DNA of 64,000 bases, taken from NCBI RefSeq assembly GCF_042186555.1, contig NC_133335.1, forward strand, positions 172,667,919 to 172,731,918. Direction: 5' to 3'. This document shows positions 44,371-56,285 of this stretch, in pieces (within the stretch, counting starts at the first letter, position 1; the number at the start of each line of letters is the position of its first letter). The position numbers were made by a program, and so were the translations under genes. Source of the DNA: Aquarana catesbeiana (taxonomy: Eukaryota; Chordata; Amphibia; Anura; Ranidae). The notes under the pieces are model-generated. The model searched no databases and had not been told where the DNA came from. It worked only from the letters and a program-made list of their open reading frames with translations.

Positions 44371-45732
44371 CTAACTTGCACAAACAAGAGGCTCAGGAAT
44401 AGTTTCTTCCACTCCTGGGTCTCTTTGGCCCTCTGTTTGACTTGCGTCAGGGAATGTTACATCAACAATTGGAAGGTTTGTGCTGGGTCCAGGTGTCAGA
44501 TCCCACGCCTCAAAACCAACATCCTGGTTCAGTTGAACGCACTCACATTCCTCTAAAAATAAATAATACACCATTCATTAATCCCCCCCAAGTCACATAT
44601 GTTTTTAGCATCCATTTTGCTGCATTAGTTGACCAGCCTTGCACTGGGGACAATGTTTGCTCATTACTAGTGAGCTACACCATGCTGTAGTTTTTTTCCC
44701 CTTAAAAATGCATCGAAAAGGGAAGGTGATGTAATTTTACAGAGGGGAAACACTGGACAAGTGCCAACATTGAAAAACTCATGCAGTTGCCCCCCACCCC
44801 TCTTATCTCCTATGGGATTGGGGATATATGAGGCTCATTCTGACTGTGATCCCCGGGGCCTCTCCTCTACCCGTGTCTACTCTGGCAAGGCTGCATTAAT
44901 GGGCACTGATGAGCCAGGCAACAATCAGAAAGTGTTCTTTACCCCTTAAGTTCCGCCCTAAGCCCAAGTCCTTTGGCCCACCTAGAATCACCCCTGTCAG
45001 TGGCTAAATGAGTGTGTTTGAATTTGTCACTTACGATTTTGGGGGGAAGATAACCTTGTTCTCCCCTGTTGGGGCCCGGTTGAGGGTAGCCTCCCTTTGT
45101 CCCCTCTGGTGGCTTGTCCTTAGCCTCCTTTTTTTGTGTTTCCCTGTTGAAAGAAGAGTAAAAATAGTTTTTAACCAAAAAATGGCAAAAAAGTGAATTA
45201 AAAAATGTTCATATCTGCTTTATATTTAACTTCATCTTAAAAAACAACAAATTCTGACAAAGATTAGAGAAAACATTATCTGGAATTTTAAAAACCTACT
45301 TGGAGAAAGCACATGTACAGACAGATAATGTACACATATACATATTGGTTAGATACAAATATTGCTTACTTTTTTTGATTATGTGATGGATGGACTCCAT
45401 CTGCTCTTGCTCCCTGTGCTTTAAATCAGACCATCTCTTTCAGATTTGGTACTTCGTTCGTTGCACCGAAAATTCGACCTCCAAAACAGTGGCGAGGACC
45501 TTCTCCAAAATGAGGTCCTTTTGGGCCTTTAGTAGTTGCGCAGCTTGCAATCATAGTCGTGCTTCTCAAGGATATGCACCATCTCCACCATCTCAGCCTT
45601 GCTCATGGGGTTGGCTTTGTGCCTCCTATACGCTCCACCACCACGGACCTGCCTCGAATTCTCGGAATCCGCCATGCTCTCACACTCCCGAATCTTCCGC
45701 CATGTGTGTCGCATGCAGAAGAGAGATGTCAT
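44371..45732 (-). pseudogene. Myb/SANT-like gene of Harbinger copy 2, broken
   Basis: The first exon reads from about 45675 (MADSENSRQVRGGG) through AEMVEMVHILEKHDYD, then shifts frame near 45540. In the shifted frame the DNA-binding region continues (QKDLILEKVLATVLEVEF, KRWSDLKHREQEQ) with one TGA near 45446. Two further exon candidates have good splice borders: 45147-45037 (after TTTCAACAG, before GTAAGT), basic and proline-rich; and about 44556-44390 (after TTTTTAG), acidic. The location and orientation match copy 1. Inactive because of the frameshift and stop. Confidence 0.65.
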
Positions 45733-45780
45733 GCCCCAGCGTCATGACGCACTGAGAGTGGAGTTTCACGGATGCACAAT

Positions 45781-45881
45781 GTATATAAAGCTATAACGCG
45801 TGGTCAATGTAACGGCCGTAGGAACGATCTGGGAGTGGAGGACGACTGATCAAAATTGCCAAAAGGAAACATAAAACGAAG
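45781..45881 (+). promoter_or_regulatory. TATA box and leader of MADF gene (copy 2)
   Basis: GTATATAAAG at 45781-45790 lies about 105 bp from the Myb-like start on the opposite strand, as in copy 1. A 5' leader exon ends at 45881 with a GTACAA donor. The following intron keeps the same end (TCTTGCAG) as in copy 1. Confidence 0.65.
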
Positions 45882-46007
45882 GTACAATTGTAAATTGGGG
45901 CCTCAGTGGTTAGTGGCCTATACTGCTTAGATTGAGGCCTATATTGGGACCAGATTATTTATGAGTTAAGCCTGACATTAGGGTTTGTCTTGTGTTCTGT
46001 CTTGCAG

Positions 46008-47195
46008 GCATCTGCTAATTTAATTCACAATGGTGGATAAATTCACAGTGTCAGACTTTTTGCAAGAATTTATAGAGCAGTACCGGGAGCTGCCGTGTCT
46101 ATGGAAAGTGAAGAGTAGGGATTACTCAAATAAAATCAAGAGGAAGGCAGCGATGGAGAAACTCTTGGAATTGGTGAAGCCTCTGTACCCCACGGCAGAC
46201 ATCAATTATTTGAAGGCCAAAATTGGTAGCCTGCTTAGTACATATAAAAGTTAGCGCACGAAGGTCCTGGAATCCCAGAGATCGGAAACATCAGCAGATG
46301 ATATATATGTCCCCAGGCTGTGGTACTACAACAGCCTGCATTTTTTGTTCGACCAAACCGAACCATGCCCATCACTCTCAACACTTCCTTCCACATCGGC
46401 TGAGGCCACAGCTCCTGAGGTCCCCCCTGGTCCTTCTACACAGGAAGAAGATGTGGAGGAGCCCAGCTTGACCCAAGTATAGCATTGTTGAACATATTTG
46501 TAGACAAAATTAGAATGAGGTTAACTAGCAGTTATTGATCCCAAATTGCTGCCTTAACAAAGTGGTTTACATATCAATAGACAGTAGTGGCCAAAAATGA
46601 TTGGAACAAGAATGAAAAATGCTGGGGTCAGAATGATAGTCTTTTCTATTTGTCCACCTTCAATTTGCAACAGTCATGAGCTCAAAATTGCGTGTGATTG
46701 ATGACCAAAAACCAAAAAATATGACCTATTTTCATACACAGGAAAGTCTGTCAGGACGAGCCCGTTCCCAGCAGCCAGACGGAGTCGCAGATCCCTCCCC
46801 TACGCCCTCCTACTAAAAGGGCCAGGAAGACCAGGAACCTGGATGAGGCCACGGCTACCTTCCTCAACCATGCAACAACTGCCATTAGTACGGCCCCAGA
46901 TACACAGGAAGCATTTGGCTGTATGATGGGTAATAAGCAGAGAGATATGGAGGAGGAGCAAAGGAGTATGTGTGAGGAGCTTATCCTGAAGCTCCTCAAC
47001 AAGGGGAAGAGGGGAGAAATTACAGCTAAAACACACATCTGTGATTTAGATGACACACCTCCACCAACTCCACCACCTCCACAGAAACCACAGAAACCCC
47101 ACCCACCACAGCAGTGTGGCGGACCGTGGCAAATACAGCCCCAACACCCTCAACAAGCCCGCTGGCCTGGGGATTTTCACCCCTACAATTTCTAA
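46008..47195 (+). pseudogene. MADF-domain gene of Harbinger copy 2, one stop
   Basis: Exon 2 (46008-46476) has an ATG at 46030 and reads FTVSDFLQEFIEQYRELPC, KRKAAMEKLLELVKPLYPTA and YLKAKIGSLLSTY: a complete MADF pattern. A TAG follows at about 46252-46254, where copy 1 has a glutamate codon. Downstream the frame continues (SADDIYVPRLWYYNSL). Exon 3 (46742-47195, after ACACAG) is open, with KQRDMEEEQRSMCEELILKL and a proline-rich end, stopping with TAA at 47193-47195. This is the best-preserved accessory gene in the window: one stop codon is the only lesion I see in its coding part. It is probably a DNA-binding partner of the transposase; function inferred. Confidence 0.78.
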
Positions 47196-47379
47196 TTTTC
47201 TTTTTGTTTATTTTTAAAATTGTGATTTGAGTTGTTATACTTTATTTATTTTTTGTGCAGAGAATGCAGTTTTTCTTTATATTATTTTGATTTGAAGGGC
47301 AGATAACATGTATAATTTAGTTTATTTTATTTTTTAAAGAATGCACAATAAAAAAAAATGGCCTCAGCCGATGTGGAAT

Positions 47380-47640
47380 GAAGCGTTGACAGTGATGGCC
47401 TGGGTTCGGTCTGGTCTGGCAAAACACGCAGGCTTTTGTAAGACCACAGCCTGGGGACAAAAATGTCATCTGCTGCTGCTCCCGATCTCTCAGAGTCCAG
47501 GACCATATTGTGCTCCCTATTAAATGTACTCCTCAGGTTCCCAATTTTCCACTTCACATAATTGAGGTCTGCCCTGGGGTACAAAGGCTTCACCAATTCC
47601 AACAGTTTCTCCATCACTGCCTTCCTCTTGATTTTTATAT
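47380..47640 (-). pseudogene. Inverted second MADF fragment (copy 2)
   Basis: On the minus strand an uninterrupted frame encodes most of a MADF domain from MMEKLLELVKPLYP through NYVKWKIGNLRSTF and AAADDIFVPRLWSYKSL to SLSTLHSTSAEA. It has no stop across this stretch, unlike the sense gene. The N-terminal third of the domain and the last exon are missing; a TTAA repeat inserted just upstream at 47664. The position matches 22154-22405 in copy 1. It could be the remnant of a second MADF gene arranged tail to tail with the first. Confidence 0.75.
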
Positions 47641-47663
47641 GACCTTCTTGTGCTCCCTATTAA

Positions 47664-48852
47664 CCACTTGCCGCCCGCCATATAGTAGAATGATGGCGGC
47701 AAAGTGGTTTCAATACCCTGACTGGGCGTCATATGATATCCTCAGGATATTAAGCCACTGCGCGTGTGTCAGTCTGACACACCGCAACTCCGATCTCTGA
47801 CGGAGACTCTTTACCACGTGATCAGTCGTGTCCAATCATGGCTGATCACGATGTAAATAGGAAGAGCCGGTGATTGGCTTTTCCTCAGTAGAGTAGAGCT
47901 GATCGGCTGCTCTCCTGACAGGGGGGTTTGTGCTGATTGTTTATCAGCACAGCCCCCCCTTGGATCCCGTCCAGGACCACCATCATGCTGCCCAGGACCA
48001 CCAGGATGGCCATCCACACTGGACCACCAGGTATGCCCCCCTAGACCCCCCAGGGAAATACTAATCTGTGCCCAGGCAGCTGCCAATCAATGCCCAGGCA
48101 GCTGCCAGTCAGTGCCCACTCACAATGCCTACCACTGCCAGTGCCACCAGGGATGCCTATCAGTACCGCGTATCAGGGCCCATCATTGCCACGTATCAAT
48201 ACCCATCAGTGCCCATCAGTGCCACATATCAATGCCCATCCGTGCTGCCTATCAGTGCCAAGCAGTGCCCAGCAGTGCCTCCTATCAGTGCCCATCAGTG
48301 CCGCCTATCAGTGCCACCCATAAAAACCCATCTTTGCAGCCATTCAGTGCCCATCAGTGCCCACCTGTGCCACGCATGAGTGCCCATCAGTGCCGCCTAT
48401 CAATGCCCATCAGTGTTGCATATCAGTTCCACCCATCAGTGCCACCTACCAGTGCCCATCAGTGCCGCATACCAGTGCCCATCTTCAGTGCCCACTCATT
48501 GGTGCCACCTCATCGGTGCCGTATTATCAGTGCCCATCAGTGCCGCCTTATCAGTGCCCATCAGTGAAAGAGAAAACTTACTTATTTACAAAATTTTATA
48601 ACAGAAACAAAAAGCAAAACTTTTATTTTTTTCAAAATTTTCAGTCTTTTTTTATTGGTTTAGCAAAAATAAAAACCGCAGAGGTGATCAAATACCACCA
48701 AAAGAAAGCTCTATTTGTGGGAACAAAATGATAAAAATTTAGTTTTGGTACAGTGTAGCATGACCGCGCAATTGTCATTCAAACTGCGACAGCACTGAAA
48801 GCTGAAAATTGGTCTGGGCAGGAAGGTGTATAAGTGCCCTGTATTGAAGTGG
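47664..48852. mobile_element. TTAA-flanked repeat with internal minisatellite
   Basis: Starts CCACTTGCCGCCCGCC and ends ATTGAAGTGG, so CCACTT/AAGTGG are inverted; flanked by TTAA (47660-47663, 48853-48856). The empty site in copy 1 is near 22399-22402. The array at 48060-48570 consists of CCCATCAGTGCCGCCTATCAGTG-type units. No transposase. Confidence 0.85.
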
Positions 48853-48856
48853 TTAA

Positions 48857-49518
48857 AGAAGAAAAAAAAATTTTTAGAAAAATACTTGGCTATGTGTTTT
48901 ACTTAAAAAGGGACAGTTTGTTTGTGAGTAGGCAGGTACATTGCAAAAATACAATGTCAAATTAACAAGGGACACCAACATAGTTGTATCTTTGAGCTTA
49001 AAAAATACGAGATAATAACGGTGTTGTGGTAACTTGACCCAAAATAAAAAATATAAAAAAACATTATTATTCTAGATATCACTAGAAAAAAAAAAGCATT
49101 TTGAAATACGTTTGGCAGAACTCTGTCAATATCACCAGCAAAGCAGCTTCATTATTATCCCATTAAAGAAGCAGAGAATGTGTGCTGGATTGAGAGATTT
49201 CATAATTTGCCATGTCACAAATGTGATTTCTCCATTATGAACGCTAGTTTTACAAGACCGACCGATTCCGGCTCGTCGTTGCTTCCGAGCATGCGTGTTT
49301 GTAATTTGGACTTTTGTCCGACGGACTTGTGCACACACGTTTGGAAAATCCGACAACAGACATCTGTCCATGGAAAATTAAAAAAACTGCTATCCAGCAT
49401 TTGTCCGCGGAAAATCCGACAACAATTGTCTGATGGAGAATGCACACAGTCGGAATTACCACCAACAGCCTGTCATCACACATTTCCCGTCAGAAAGTCT
49501 GATCATTTGTACGAGGCT
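48857..49518. other. Right terminal region of Harbinger copy 2
   Basis: Matches 22430-23149 of copy 1 in its start (ATACTTGGCTATGTG, GGACAGTTTGTTTGTGAG) and its end. Subterminal words CGGAAAATCCGACAAC occur in both orientations. No gene. Confidence 0.7.
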
Positions 49519-49521
49519 TAA

Positions 49522-49779
49522 GGCTGTGTTCACACTGCAGCACGCTCCGGCTCACAGCAGGAGTCCGGTGGGTCTCCATTCACAGATCTCAGGTCCGATT
49601 TCAGCCCAAATTTTTGGCTGAATTCGGACCTGAAACAGACCAAAAGACGCACAGGACTCGCACCAGAGCCACTGCAGAGATGTGTGAACTGGCTCCATAG
49701 AGAGCCGGTCACAATCTCCTGCTATGCGAACTGGATGCTGGGAAACCCACATACAATTCACATAGGTGTGAACCCAGCC
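49522..49779. mobile_element. MITE with GTTCACAC ends
   Basis: Ends GGCTGTGTTCACAC and GTGTGAACCCAGCC are inverted and flanked by TAA on both sides (49519-49521, 49780-49782). The left TAA is shared with the right target duplication of Harbinger copy 2, so the two elements abut. Confidence 0.8.
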
Positions 49780-49815
49780 TAAAGTTTTCTTGTGTCCATG
49801 CAAGATGCTCTAGAC

Positions 49816-49999
49816 CAGTGTTTCTCAGCTCCAGCCCTCAAGGCACCCCAACAAGTCATGTTTTCAGGCTTTCCATTATTTTGCACAGGGGATTTGATCA
49901 GTTTCACTGCCTTAGTAATTACCACAGCCGTTTATCTGAGGGAAATCCTGAAAACATAACCTGTTGGGGCGCCTTGAGGACTGGAGTTGAGAAACACTG
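49816..49999. mobile_element. Short hAT MITE (CAGTGTTTCTCA)
   Basis: 184 bp with inverted ends CAGTGTTTCTCAGCTCCAG and CTGGAGTTGAGAAACACTG. Flanked by CTCTAGAC (49808-49815) and CTCTAGAA (50000-50007), an 8-bp duplication with one change. Confidence 0.92.
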
Positions 50000-50189
50000 C
50001 TCTAGAATGTACACTGAGCTTGGCAATCTTGTCACCCCTCAGTGCCAGGATGAATGAGGTGTGCCCAGGTGTGGGATTTACATCATATTGACCTGGCCAA
50101 TCAATGTGTGAAAACCCTGAACTCAGAAAAAGCTGGGGAGAAGATATCATGGCCAGCAAAGGATCTTATGGAGGTCACATCACTAGATG

Positions 50190-50560
50190 CATACCTCCCA
50201 ACTTTTTGAGATGGGAATGAGGGACACCTGTCAGCAAAAGTATGCAGGCATAAGTCACACCCTTTGCCACGCCCCCTTTAAAGGAGAATTGTACAAAAAA
50301 ACAAGATTGGTTAAACCCACAAGTGTTTTTTACCACTACTATTCCTTTATATTGGCTTTTGGAATTTACAAATGCAGCAATTTAGAAATCAGATGAGAGG
50401 TTTAGCACTGGAAAACATTTTGAAAGAGAAAAAGTGCATTTTATATACATCTATATAGATCAGACCAAAATGAGGTACAAATGAGGAGGAAAGAGGGACA
50501 GAGGGACATTGCTCCAAATCAGGGACACTCCCTCGAAATCAGGGACAGTTGGGAGCTATG
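50190..50560. mobile_element. hAT-like MITE (CATACCTCCCAAC)
   Basis: Inverted ends CATACCTCCCAACTTT and AGTTGGGAGCTATG with about 340 bp between. The flanks (ACTAGATG / CTAGAGGG) are not a clean duplication. Near the right end GGGACA words repeat. Confidence 0.75.
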
Positions 50561-52865
50561 CTAGAGGGGAGGTGAGCACTGGAAGGATCATTTCTGCTTT
50601 AAGGGCTCGTTAACACTGATCAGCAGTGGATTGCTTTTCATAGGGCATTTGACAGACACTTGTAGGCAGGTGCAGTTCCGCCTCCCTGCACAGGTGGGGC
50701 CGTTTGGCATCCGCCATGCAGATAGAGCAGAGGAAGGGGGAATTCGTGTTCCTCTGAGGCCATTGTAGGTTTCATCAGGAGAGCAGCTGACCGATTGGAT
50801 GCAGCTGCCCTGGGTGACCACAGTAGCCATCTTTAGTGTGGGCAGTGCTAATGAATATAAAAGTCTGTATGCAGCGCTATAAAATTCAATGCAGTCCATA
50901 ATGAAAAGAACTAGCACTGTTCCTTTTTGATTGGTACACATTTGCAAAGTGGCTAGATCAGGGACAGGAACCCACTGATTAGGTACAGAGAAAGGTTCCA
51001 GTGGAGGAGGGACAGAGTAGGGACTATTCGCCTGTGCCTCAGTTAGGATCCCTCTTGATTAAGGTGCCTTGTTGCCAGATCACCTTCCAACCACCTCCTC
51101 TGTCAGATGTTGTCGGCATCATAATTTGTTCCTGGATATCCTCTGCTAACCCTCTCTGTAAGTGCTGCTGTGCCAGTTTGGCCGTGTTTCACCATGAACC
51201 TTGATGCTAATATACATTAATACAATCTGAGGTCTCAGTGTGAATTCTCTCCTCTCTGGGTTCCCAATGCTTGGCTCTGACCACACGCTGAGGGGGTGAT
51301 ATTTCAAAACTGGTTGCAGTGTGGCCTCATTAACTTGAATGGGTTGCTTTTGGTGAGTACAGTATTACCCATTGAATGCGAGGGGGGGATATGTTTTTCT
51401 GCATTTGCATATGTATGCATCCATACGACTTCCTTGGCAGTTTGGAGAAGGCAGTTGAGAGGTGGTAAAAATACAGCTTAACCATCTGTTTTTACCATTC
51501 CCCAACTGCAAGTGTAAACAAGGCCTTTAGGCTTAGAAAATCTACTTAAAGCTTCCTGAAAACTGTAAGCTTGCTGTACACACTGCTCTTATACAAGCTG
51601 AAGCCCTTGTGTAAAAAGCCTACATAGGGTCCATATTTATAAGACTTGAAAACCATTGAATCTCTTACACTGAACCCAGTAAAGCTGAATATAGAATTAC
51701 AGTTTGAGCACTGTAATAGTTTCTATGGATTAGTAGGTGAAAGTGACATTCTGCTATCTAGTGGCTTTCCGTGTTGATGTTGCAGTCTATTTTAGTTTGA
51801 GCACATTTCTTCTTTCTTGTATTATTAAAGACTTAAAATTGTTTGCTTTCATGTGAATGGATATGACACACTTCCGATGTGTCAAGACATCATACTGAAT
51901 TATGACGGTGCAATCACTGGATTTGTTTTTTATTCTTCACGCTGAGCGAGAGGAAATGCTCTCCCTTACAGAGGCTAATTTCAAAACCTACTTGGTAATA
52001 GCAAGCCAGCATTTTGGCATAGCGAGGAACTGCTTAAAGGGCTAAAGATAAACTCTATTATGCAAATCTATTATATTAAATGGCACAAAGCAGCCTCAGC
52101 ATGCTAGGTGTGATAATTCACTGGTTTCTCTATGTGATTTGAATAATGAACATTTTGAATAAATTCTATCTTCAGTAGAGTTGTCCTTTACATTATTTTG
52201 TCATTTTAGCTTGCTAAAGCTTTCCTTGAATAAGGATGGCAGAGACTAATCAGGCCTTTCATGTCCGGAATTATTCTGAAAATGTTCTTTAACGGAACTC
52301 ATAACTTTTATTGAGGTAATATACTGCTTGATATAGAACAGACATGTCTTGGTAGTAAATGGAGTAGAGTAAGAAATAATGTTCTCAGTAATGTCAAATA
52401 AAAAAGATTCAAAAGTCACCTTGGAGTTCCATGGCCTGAAAGTTCCTCCTAAAGTAGCCAAGATGCAGCCTAGAAGCCTAAGTACACCTGACACTCAGCA
52501 ACACAAGCTGAGCATGAAACCTTTCATAAGCAGAAATCACCTACTCTGAAAATCCGCAGACATATAGCCAACTGATATATGTAAAACTTAACATGTCCCT
52601 TAAGCTAAGTGTAACTTGGCACCACCTCTCTTCTACCAAAACCCCCTCTTGTTCTTTTGATCGGTCGCCACAATTTCCTATCAGAAGGAAGGGATCAAGA
52701 TGATATCATTTCAGATCCATATAAATTGTAGATGTAAATAACATCTATTAATCTTATTTTCTGTTTTGCCAGGTGACTTGTGGGTAAACTTTACCTTACT
52801 TCAAAGCTGAACTCTGGTTAAAATCAAGGGTAACTTTGCAGTGGGGTTTCCACATGCACTGCATC
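50561..52865. other. No gene recognised; possibly unique sequence
   Basis: About 2.3 kb without clear transposon ends, minisatellites or convincing exons. With 23153-24632 and 24796-26470 this is the best candidate in the window for single-copy host intergenic or intronic DNA. Confidence 0.45.
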
Positions 52866-53290
52866 AGTTAAAGAGGTTGTAAACCTGGGGGGGGGGGGGG
52901 GACCTTGCAAGACAAAGGAATAATGAGCTAGTATGCATCACATACTATCTCATTATGGAATGCTTACCTCAGAATGATGTCCTGAATCGGCATCGGCACT
53001 CCGAGTACACGGCCAACATCTTCCACCAAAGTTACGTCTGGGTTCGCAGCTCCGGCGCTCTGACTGGCCGGAGCCATGATGACATCACTCCCGCGCTTGC
53101 ACACGGGACCCACCGGTCACGGCACGGCTACTGAAGAAATGGCACCAGCAGCCTGTTTCTTCAGTGCGCATGCATGATGACGTCGGCAGCAGCGCATATA
53201 CTAAATATCTCCTAAACTGTGCAAGTTTAGGAGACATTCAGGGTACCTACAGGTAAGCCTTACATAGCGGTGCCCCTGTGGGGTTGCTAC
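52866..53290. repeat. TTAA-type repeat fragment
   Basis: Starts GTTAAAGAGGTTGTAAACC, like the inner MITE at 30238 (GGGGTTGTAAACCC), followed by a G run and CpG-rich sequence. The matching right end is missing. Bases 53291-53656 hold nothing I recognise. Confidence 0.5.
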
Positions 53291-53999
53291 ACGTTCTAGC
53301 TCCGCACTTTACCAGTTAATGGACGGTCTTTAGCTTGTTTTTTTTTGTTGTTTTTATTTAGGGAATTAAACTTGGATGGAAAAAGGGACATGGGATGTCC
53401 AAATGATGAATCTTGATTGGTTGAAATAAAGATGGTTGAATCTAAATTGACAGTCTCCCATACTTCACATCTCCTCCAGCACACTACTTAAGATCACTTG
53501 CTTTTCTCTGCTGTACAATTCTAGATTCCTGTCACCATTAGCACATGGTTAGGCCTCACTCTGAATAAGTCCCAACATTTTACTAATAGCCATTTGCAGG
53601 CAGGGGTCTGCAGTCCCCTTAGTTGTAGTAACCAATTTAGATAAAAAAGGATAATTGTGCTAACCAGTGGCGTTGCTAAGGGGTGGCTATTGGGGCTATA
53701 GCCCCCCATCTGGGGCCCATAGCCCCGAGTCTCTTACTGCCTAACCACTGGGCTGTGGGTGCGGTGGGCAGGCTGCATGAGATAGCTGAGCAGGGGGATG
53801 AGAGAACGGGCGAGCATAGATGACATCATCTCTCTCTGCCTGCCCTGCATCACTGTTCTTCCGCCCTCACAACCGGGCCTCTTCAATGTCGGAGGTGCGG
53901 TGGGGAGCAGCGAGATGACATCATCTCTCACTGCCCGCCCGCATGACCGCTCACCTGTCCTCATCCAAAACCGACAACTGCACCTGCCTCTGTGCTAAA

Positions 54000-54990
54000 T
54001 GGACCAGTGCTGCCACCAATGCAGCGACAATGCACATTTGGTGGCACTAGCTGGCATGGCAAGTGACAATCATCCACATCTGGTGGCAGGCGACGTGACA
54101 ATCCGCAAATGGTGGCAGACGACATGCCAAGCGACAGTCTACATCTGGTGGCAGGCAACGCGGCAAGTGACAATCCACAAATGGTGGCAGGCTATGTGGC
54201 TAGTGACAATCCACCTCTGGTGGCAGGTGATGTGGCAAGTGGTAATCTACATCTGGTGGCAGGTGACGTGGCAAGTGACAATCCACATCTGGTGGCAGAT
54301 GACGTGGCAAGTGATAATCCACATCTGGTGGCAGGTGACGTGGCAAGTGACAATCCACATCTAGTGGCAGGCTATGTGGCAAGTGACAATCCACATCTGG
54401 TACCAGGCGATGGTGGCAAGTGACAATCCACATCTGGTGGCAGGCCACATGGCAAGTCGCATCTGGTGGCAGGCGACATTGGCAAGTGGCAATCCGCATC
54501 TGGTGGCAAGCGACAGTGGCAAGTGGCAATCTGCATCTAGTGGCAAGCGACAGTGGCAAGTGGCAATCCACATCTGGTGGCAGGCTACAGTGGCAATCCG
54601 CATCTGGTGGCAGGCGATGGTGGTAAGTGGCAATCCACATCTGGTGGCAGGTGACCTTGCAAGTGACCATCTACATTAGGTGGCAGGTGATGGTGGCAAG
54701 TGACAAGCTGCATCTGGTGGCAGGAGATGTGGCAAGTGAATCCACATCAGGTGGCAGGCGACAGTGGTAAGTGATGATCCACATCTGGTGGCAGGCGACA
54801 TGGCAAGTGGCAATCCGCATCTGGTGGCAGGCGACAGTGGCAAGTGGCAATCCACATCTGGTGGCAAGCGACAGTGGCAAGTGGCAATCCACATCTGGTG
54901 GCAAGCAACAGTGGCAAGTGGCAATCCACATCTGGTGTCAGGCGATGGTGGCAATTGGCAATACACATCTGGTGGCAGGCTACAGTGGCA
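54000..54990. repeat. Minisatellite, CACATCTGGTGGCAGGCGAC unit
   Basis: Roughly 36-45 bp variable units containing CATCTGGTGGCAGG, then TGGCAAGTGACAATC. It resumes at 56286-56450 after the inserted element. Trp/Gln-rich and Cys-rich frames on both strands come from the repeat. Confidence 0.93.
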
Positions 54991-56285
54991 AGTGGGCCTC
55001 TTACAGGTGACATTTGTGCGCCGGCGCCAGGAGGTGTCATTGTTTTGATATACTCAGTGCCACCTGATCTTAGCCTGTTACGTGGTCACGTGTCTTTGGG
55101 GCAGAGGTTCTCGGAGCGTTAAACGTGCCACGTTATTCCGCTGGGCCACGTCACAGGCGTCTCTGGGGTCACATGGTCACGAAGCGGTCATGTGCCCTTT
55201 GCTTTTGTTTTGTACGCGGTGCATTATTACGCCGCCCACGTACAGGTCTTCAACACTCCTGATTGGCGGGGGGAAGATTCCATTCCCCCTATGGACGGCC
55301 ATAGGAGGCTTATCTTATTTCCGCTGGCTTTTTTGGCGTGGTTTTTACCACATGGCAGCTGTCTGTATCGGAATATGGGTTCAGTGTAAAGTGGTGCTAT
55401 TGGTTAGGGCTATTACACAATTTTTTATTGGATGTCCAAATTGAGACTTGGAGTGCAAAGCAACAGCTGACCACTCCTCGTCCAATTACAAGTGGTATCA
55501 CTTTTAGGTCTCACTGATTAATTTCTATTGGTTGTGTAATTGTTAGGATACACATATATTTTCATGCAGTGTGGGAGAACAATTTGATGCCCCTGTAGAA
55601 GTCCAATTAGGGCGAAACGTGTTGGGCAAGGCTCTACGTTCCCTACATTGCTTTTATTCTTTGTGATCACTTTTTTAAATACTGTATATTGGTTGGTTCC
55701 AATAAATTTACCCTTTTTGACCTGCACCATTGAAGCATTCCATTTTTTCTTTCCCATACTTTTTGGTTCGATGAGAGATTTGGATGTCCCCATTGGATGT
55801 GTCATTTCCTTGATTCGGTGGATACCATTGCAGCCGTTCCAGCCAAGAGGAGATACCTTCGGAGATCTGGGGCCCCTACCACCACCTGGGAGAGCCATCC
55901 ATCTGCATTTCTAAGCCTGTTTGATTCGGTGTCATTGGCATTCAAATCCATCAGTTCCGGTAAGAGTGTTTATACCTCCTTCACTTCAAGATTGAATATT
56001 AGATGAATTGCATGTCGGAAGACCTCCCCACTTCTATTGGATTTTTCATTTACTTCACTGTTGGACTTTAATATATTTATATATTTATAAGTTTTCTCAC
56101 ATGTATACTGCAATGGGTTAACACCCATTCATCATTGAATTTCGTTAGTTTACACATATGTGTTTTTTTTATGACACTTTGTTTTAGCGCTACATTTTTT
56201 ACACTATCCTATTAGAATATTTGTCACATTCTTGTGTAGCTGCTTGTTATTTTGTTTTATTGGGTTAGCGCAGTTATATCACTTA
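54991..56285 (+). mobile_element. Penelope-like non-autonomous element (putative)
   Basis: Inserted in the minisatellite, with ACAGTGGCAAGTG before it (54983-54990 region) and ACAGTGGCAATG after it, compatible with a 10-13 bp duplication although the array makes this ambiguous. The tail (TTTAGCGCTACATTTTTTAC, then TTGGGTTAGCGC) is homologous to the tail of 59447-60456. It carries one hammerhead-like motif. No RT frame is visible. The Penelope link is inference from the motif, tail and target duplication. Confidence 0.5.
55589..55627 (+). ncRNA. Hammerhead-ribozyme-like motif
   Basis: GCCC, CTGTAGA (one change from CUGANGA), hairpin GTCC-AATTA-GGGC, GAAAC, GTGTT, GGGC. Stem I (GCCC/GGGC) and stem II are intact, and GUU is an allowed triplet. 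The change inside CUGANGA may have reduced or abolished activity. Confidence 0.45.

Larger units (their letters stand above)
39789..49518 (+). mobile_element. PIF/Harbinger transposon, copy 2 (three genes)
   Basis: Termini AGCCTCGTACACATGATCGG and TTTGTACGAGGCT are inverted, flanked by TAA (39786-39788, 49519-49521). Gene order and introns match copy 1: transposase, Myb-like gene in reverse, MADF gene, inverted MADF fragment. It contains later insertions: TTAA repeats at 41173-41513, 42638-42890 and 47664-48852, and a minisatellite-bearing repeat at 43275-44168. Sequence divergence from copy 1 is substantial, so the two are separate subfamilies rather than a recent duplication. Confidence 0.9.

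Noticed and set aside
48068..48731. Met-Pro-Ile-Ser-Ala repeat frames
   Set aside because: Translation of the CCCATCAGTGCC array inside a TTAA repeat.
54000..54990. Long overlapping frames rich in Trp, Gln and Cys on both strands
   Set aside because: They come from the CATCTGGTGGCAGG minisatellite; open on several frames and both strands, no start context.
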